In this document: positions 6,225-6,853 of the stretch, in pieces | How positions within the stretch are numbered: the first letter of the stretch is position 1 | How the letters are laid out: every line of letters begins with the position of its first letter | Assembly (NCBI GenBank): GCA_000438015.1 | Contig: FR901561.1 | Span: 4,867 to 11,719, forward strand | Reading direction: 5' to 3' | DNA: 6,853 nt | Source of the DNA: Coraliomargarita sp. CAG:312 | GTDB lineage: Bacteria > Verrucomicrobiota > Verrucomicrobiia > Opitutales > Intestinicryptomonadaceae | Notes under the pieces: generated by a model | Databases searched by the model: none | Told to the model about the DNA's origin: nothing | Seen by the model: only the letters and a program-made list of their open reading frames with translations | Program-made: the position numbers and the translations under genes

Positions 6225-6599
6225 AAATTTTTTGGGTAGATAAATTTTTGTATTGCCAATTTAAAAAAATATTTCGATAAATAAAGTACGTTTAAGGCAA
6301 TTGCATAGTATAGGGTTGTATATTTTTTGAAATGACGCGAATCGGATATTTTAATTTTTGCAAGGTATTTAAAAATAATACCGTCGCCGATTCACTCTCC
6401 CTGGCGGGATTTCATGATTTTTATTTTATATTTTACAATGCAGTAATTTCACAATGCGCTTCAAAGATTAATTGTAAAATCTTCCGCAGTGGTTTTTCTG
6501 CCTATAAAATTTTTCATTGCACTTTATCCCAATGGAGAACTCTTAATGTTTTCTACCTGAAGGGCAATGTGAATAAATAAACCAAAATACATAAAAATC
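6225..6599. other. 375-bp AT-rich intergenic stretch
   Basis: Between the fmt stop and the next gene the DNA turns markedly AT-rich. No GC-rich hairpin with a T-run is seen after fmt, so how that transcript ends is unclear. The stretch contains an open frame of 82 codons (6332-6580) with low-complexity composition (many F, N, K, S) and no recognisable motif, which I do not call a gene. It holds one perfect inverted repeat (6430-6480) and several CAATG/CATTG words. It must contain the promoter of the H1-like gene; TATAAA at 6503-6508 is a weak -10 candidate. Confidence 0.6.
6430..6480. repeat. Perfect 10-bp inverted repeat with 31-bp loop upstream of the H1-like gene
   Basis: attttacaat (6430-6439) is the exact reverse complement of attgtaaaat (6471-6480). 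The loop contains a second ACAATGC (6451-6457) that repeats the word at 6435-6441, 16 bp away. In such AT-rich DNA a 10-bp match with a long loop can arise by chance, so a regulatory role is only a suggestion. Confidence 0.4.
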
Positions 6600-6853
6600 A
6601 TGGCAACAAAAAAAGTAGCAAAAAAAGCTCCCGCAAAAAAGGCGGTTGCAAAAAAAGTAGTGGCAAAGAAAGCGGCTCCCGCAAAGAAAGCCGTTGCAAA
6701 AAAAGCACCTGCTAAAAAAGCTGTGGCAAAGAAGGCGGCTCCCGCAAAAAAAGTAGCGGCAAAGAAAGCGGCTCCCGCAAAGAAAGCCGTAGCAAAGAAA
6801 GCGCCCGCTAAAAAAGCTGTGGCAAAGAAAGCGGCTCCCGCAAAGAAAGCCGT
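6600..6853 (+). CDS. Histone H1-like Lys/Ala/Pro-repeat DNA-binding protein, 3' end outside the window
   Basis: The first 84 codons are open to the window edge and encode MATKKVAKKAPAKK followed by nothing but Lys, Ala, Pro and Val. There are 32 lysines in 84 residues, arranged as 16 KK doublets spaced mostly 5 or 6 residues apart (KKAPA, KKAVA and KKAAPA blocks). This is the composition of bacterial H1-like proteins such as chlamydial Hc2 and the C-terminal tails of some HU-like and AlgP proteins, which are disordered, highly basic and bind or compact DNA. The role here is likely nucleoid organisation (inference). No acidic, aromatic or globular segment is seen so far; one may lie beyond the edge. 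The ATG at 6600 is the only sensible start and has no Shine-Dalgarno motif; upstream is AT-rich. At DNA level the gene is internally repetitive. Confidence 0.85.
   Translation, partial: MATKKVAKKAPAKKAVAKKVVAKKAAPAKKAVAKKAPAKKAVAKKAAPAKKVAAKKAAPAKKAVAKKAPAKKAVAKKAAPAKKA
6666..6853 (+). repeat. Internal 63-bp coding repeats in the H1-like gene
   Basis: A 21-codon unit made of the blocks KKAAPA, KKAVA, KKAPA and KKAVA occurs at 6666-6728 and again at 6762-6824, with a third copy starting at 6825 and cut by the window edge. A shorter 33-bp variant (KKAAPA, then KKVAA) sits between the first two at 6729-6761. Copies differ by a few bases, mostly synonymous (aaa/aag, gtt/gta, cct/ccc). Such arrays are prone to length change by slippage or recombination. 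Confidence 0.85.

Noticed and set aside
6503..6508. TATAAA as -10 element of the H1-like gene
   Set aside because: No matching -35 at a good distance, and such words are expected by chance in this AT-rich DNA; mentioned only as a weak candidate.
6332..6580. 82-codon open frame in the AT-rich spacer
   Set aside because: Composition is that of translated AT-rich noncoding DNA, with no domain, no ribosome-binding site, and an inverted repeat inside it. Conservation in a related genome would be needed to revive it.

Overview
The window reads as bacterial chromosome: compact, mostly housekeeping and nitrogen-metabolism genes, with no phage, transposase, CRISPR or tRNA/rRNA signal. The organism is probably a diderm outside the Proteobacteria. 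Pointers are the absence of Shine-Dalgarno motifs before nearly every start, a Lys/Ala/Pro-repeat histone H1-like protein (a type known from Chlamydiae and Verrucomicrobia), an Amt protein with a cleavable-looking signal peptide, and a sigma-54 promoter. A member of the PVC group (Verrucomicrobiota or a relative) is my best guess; this is inference, not proof.

Left part, minus strand (about 1825 down to 71): a glnK-amtB operon. A well-matched sigma-54 promoter (1809-1825) lies just upstream of a P-II protein gene (1433-1774), followed after 30 bp by an ammonium transporter gene (71-1402). The P-II protein has Ile where the usual uridylylated Tyr51 would be.

Centre (1775-2050): a divergent regulatory region of about 276 bp. 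Besides the sigma-54 promoter it holds two related 18-bp palindromes exactly 43 bp apart, centred about 110 and 153 bp upstream of the predicted glnK transcription start. This is where enhancer-type sites for a sigma-54 activator would be expected, but they could equally be operators of the divergent Lrp-type regulator or copies of a dispersed repeat. A-tracts follow just before the regulator gene.

Right part, plus strand (2051-6224): an Lrp/AsnC-family regulator, a class I aminotransferase resembling the Bacillus YugG/YugH (AlaR/AlaT) pair, the ribosome-assembly GTPase Der and methionyl-tRNA formyltransferase Fmt. The last three are tightly packed (5-bp gap, then a 4-bp overlap) and probably co-transcribed. 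The 138-bp gap between regulator and aminotransferase holds inverted repeats that could regulate the downstream genes.

Far right (6225-6853): a 375-bp AT-rich spacer without a convincing gene, then the start of a lysine/alanine-rich H1-like protein that runs off the window.

Taken together, ammonium uptake and nitrogen sensing sit back to back with a likely alanine/glutamate transaminase and its regulator. A link between nitrogen supply and alanine metabolism is plausible, while Der and Fmt tie the same transcript to translation.
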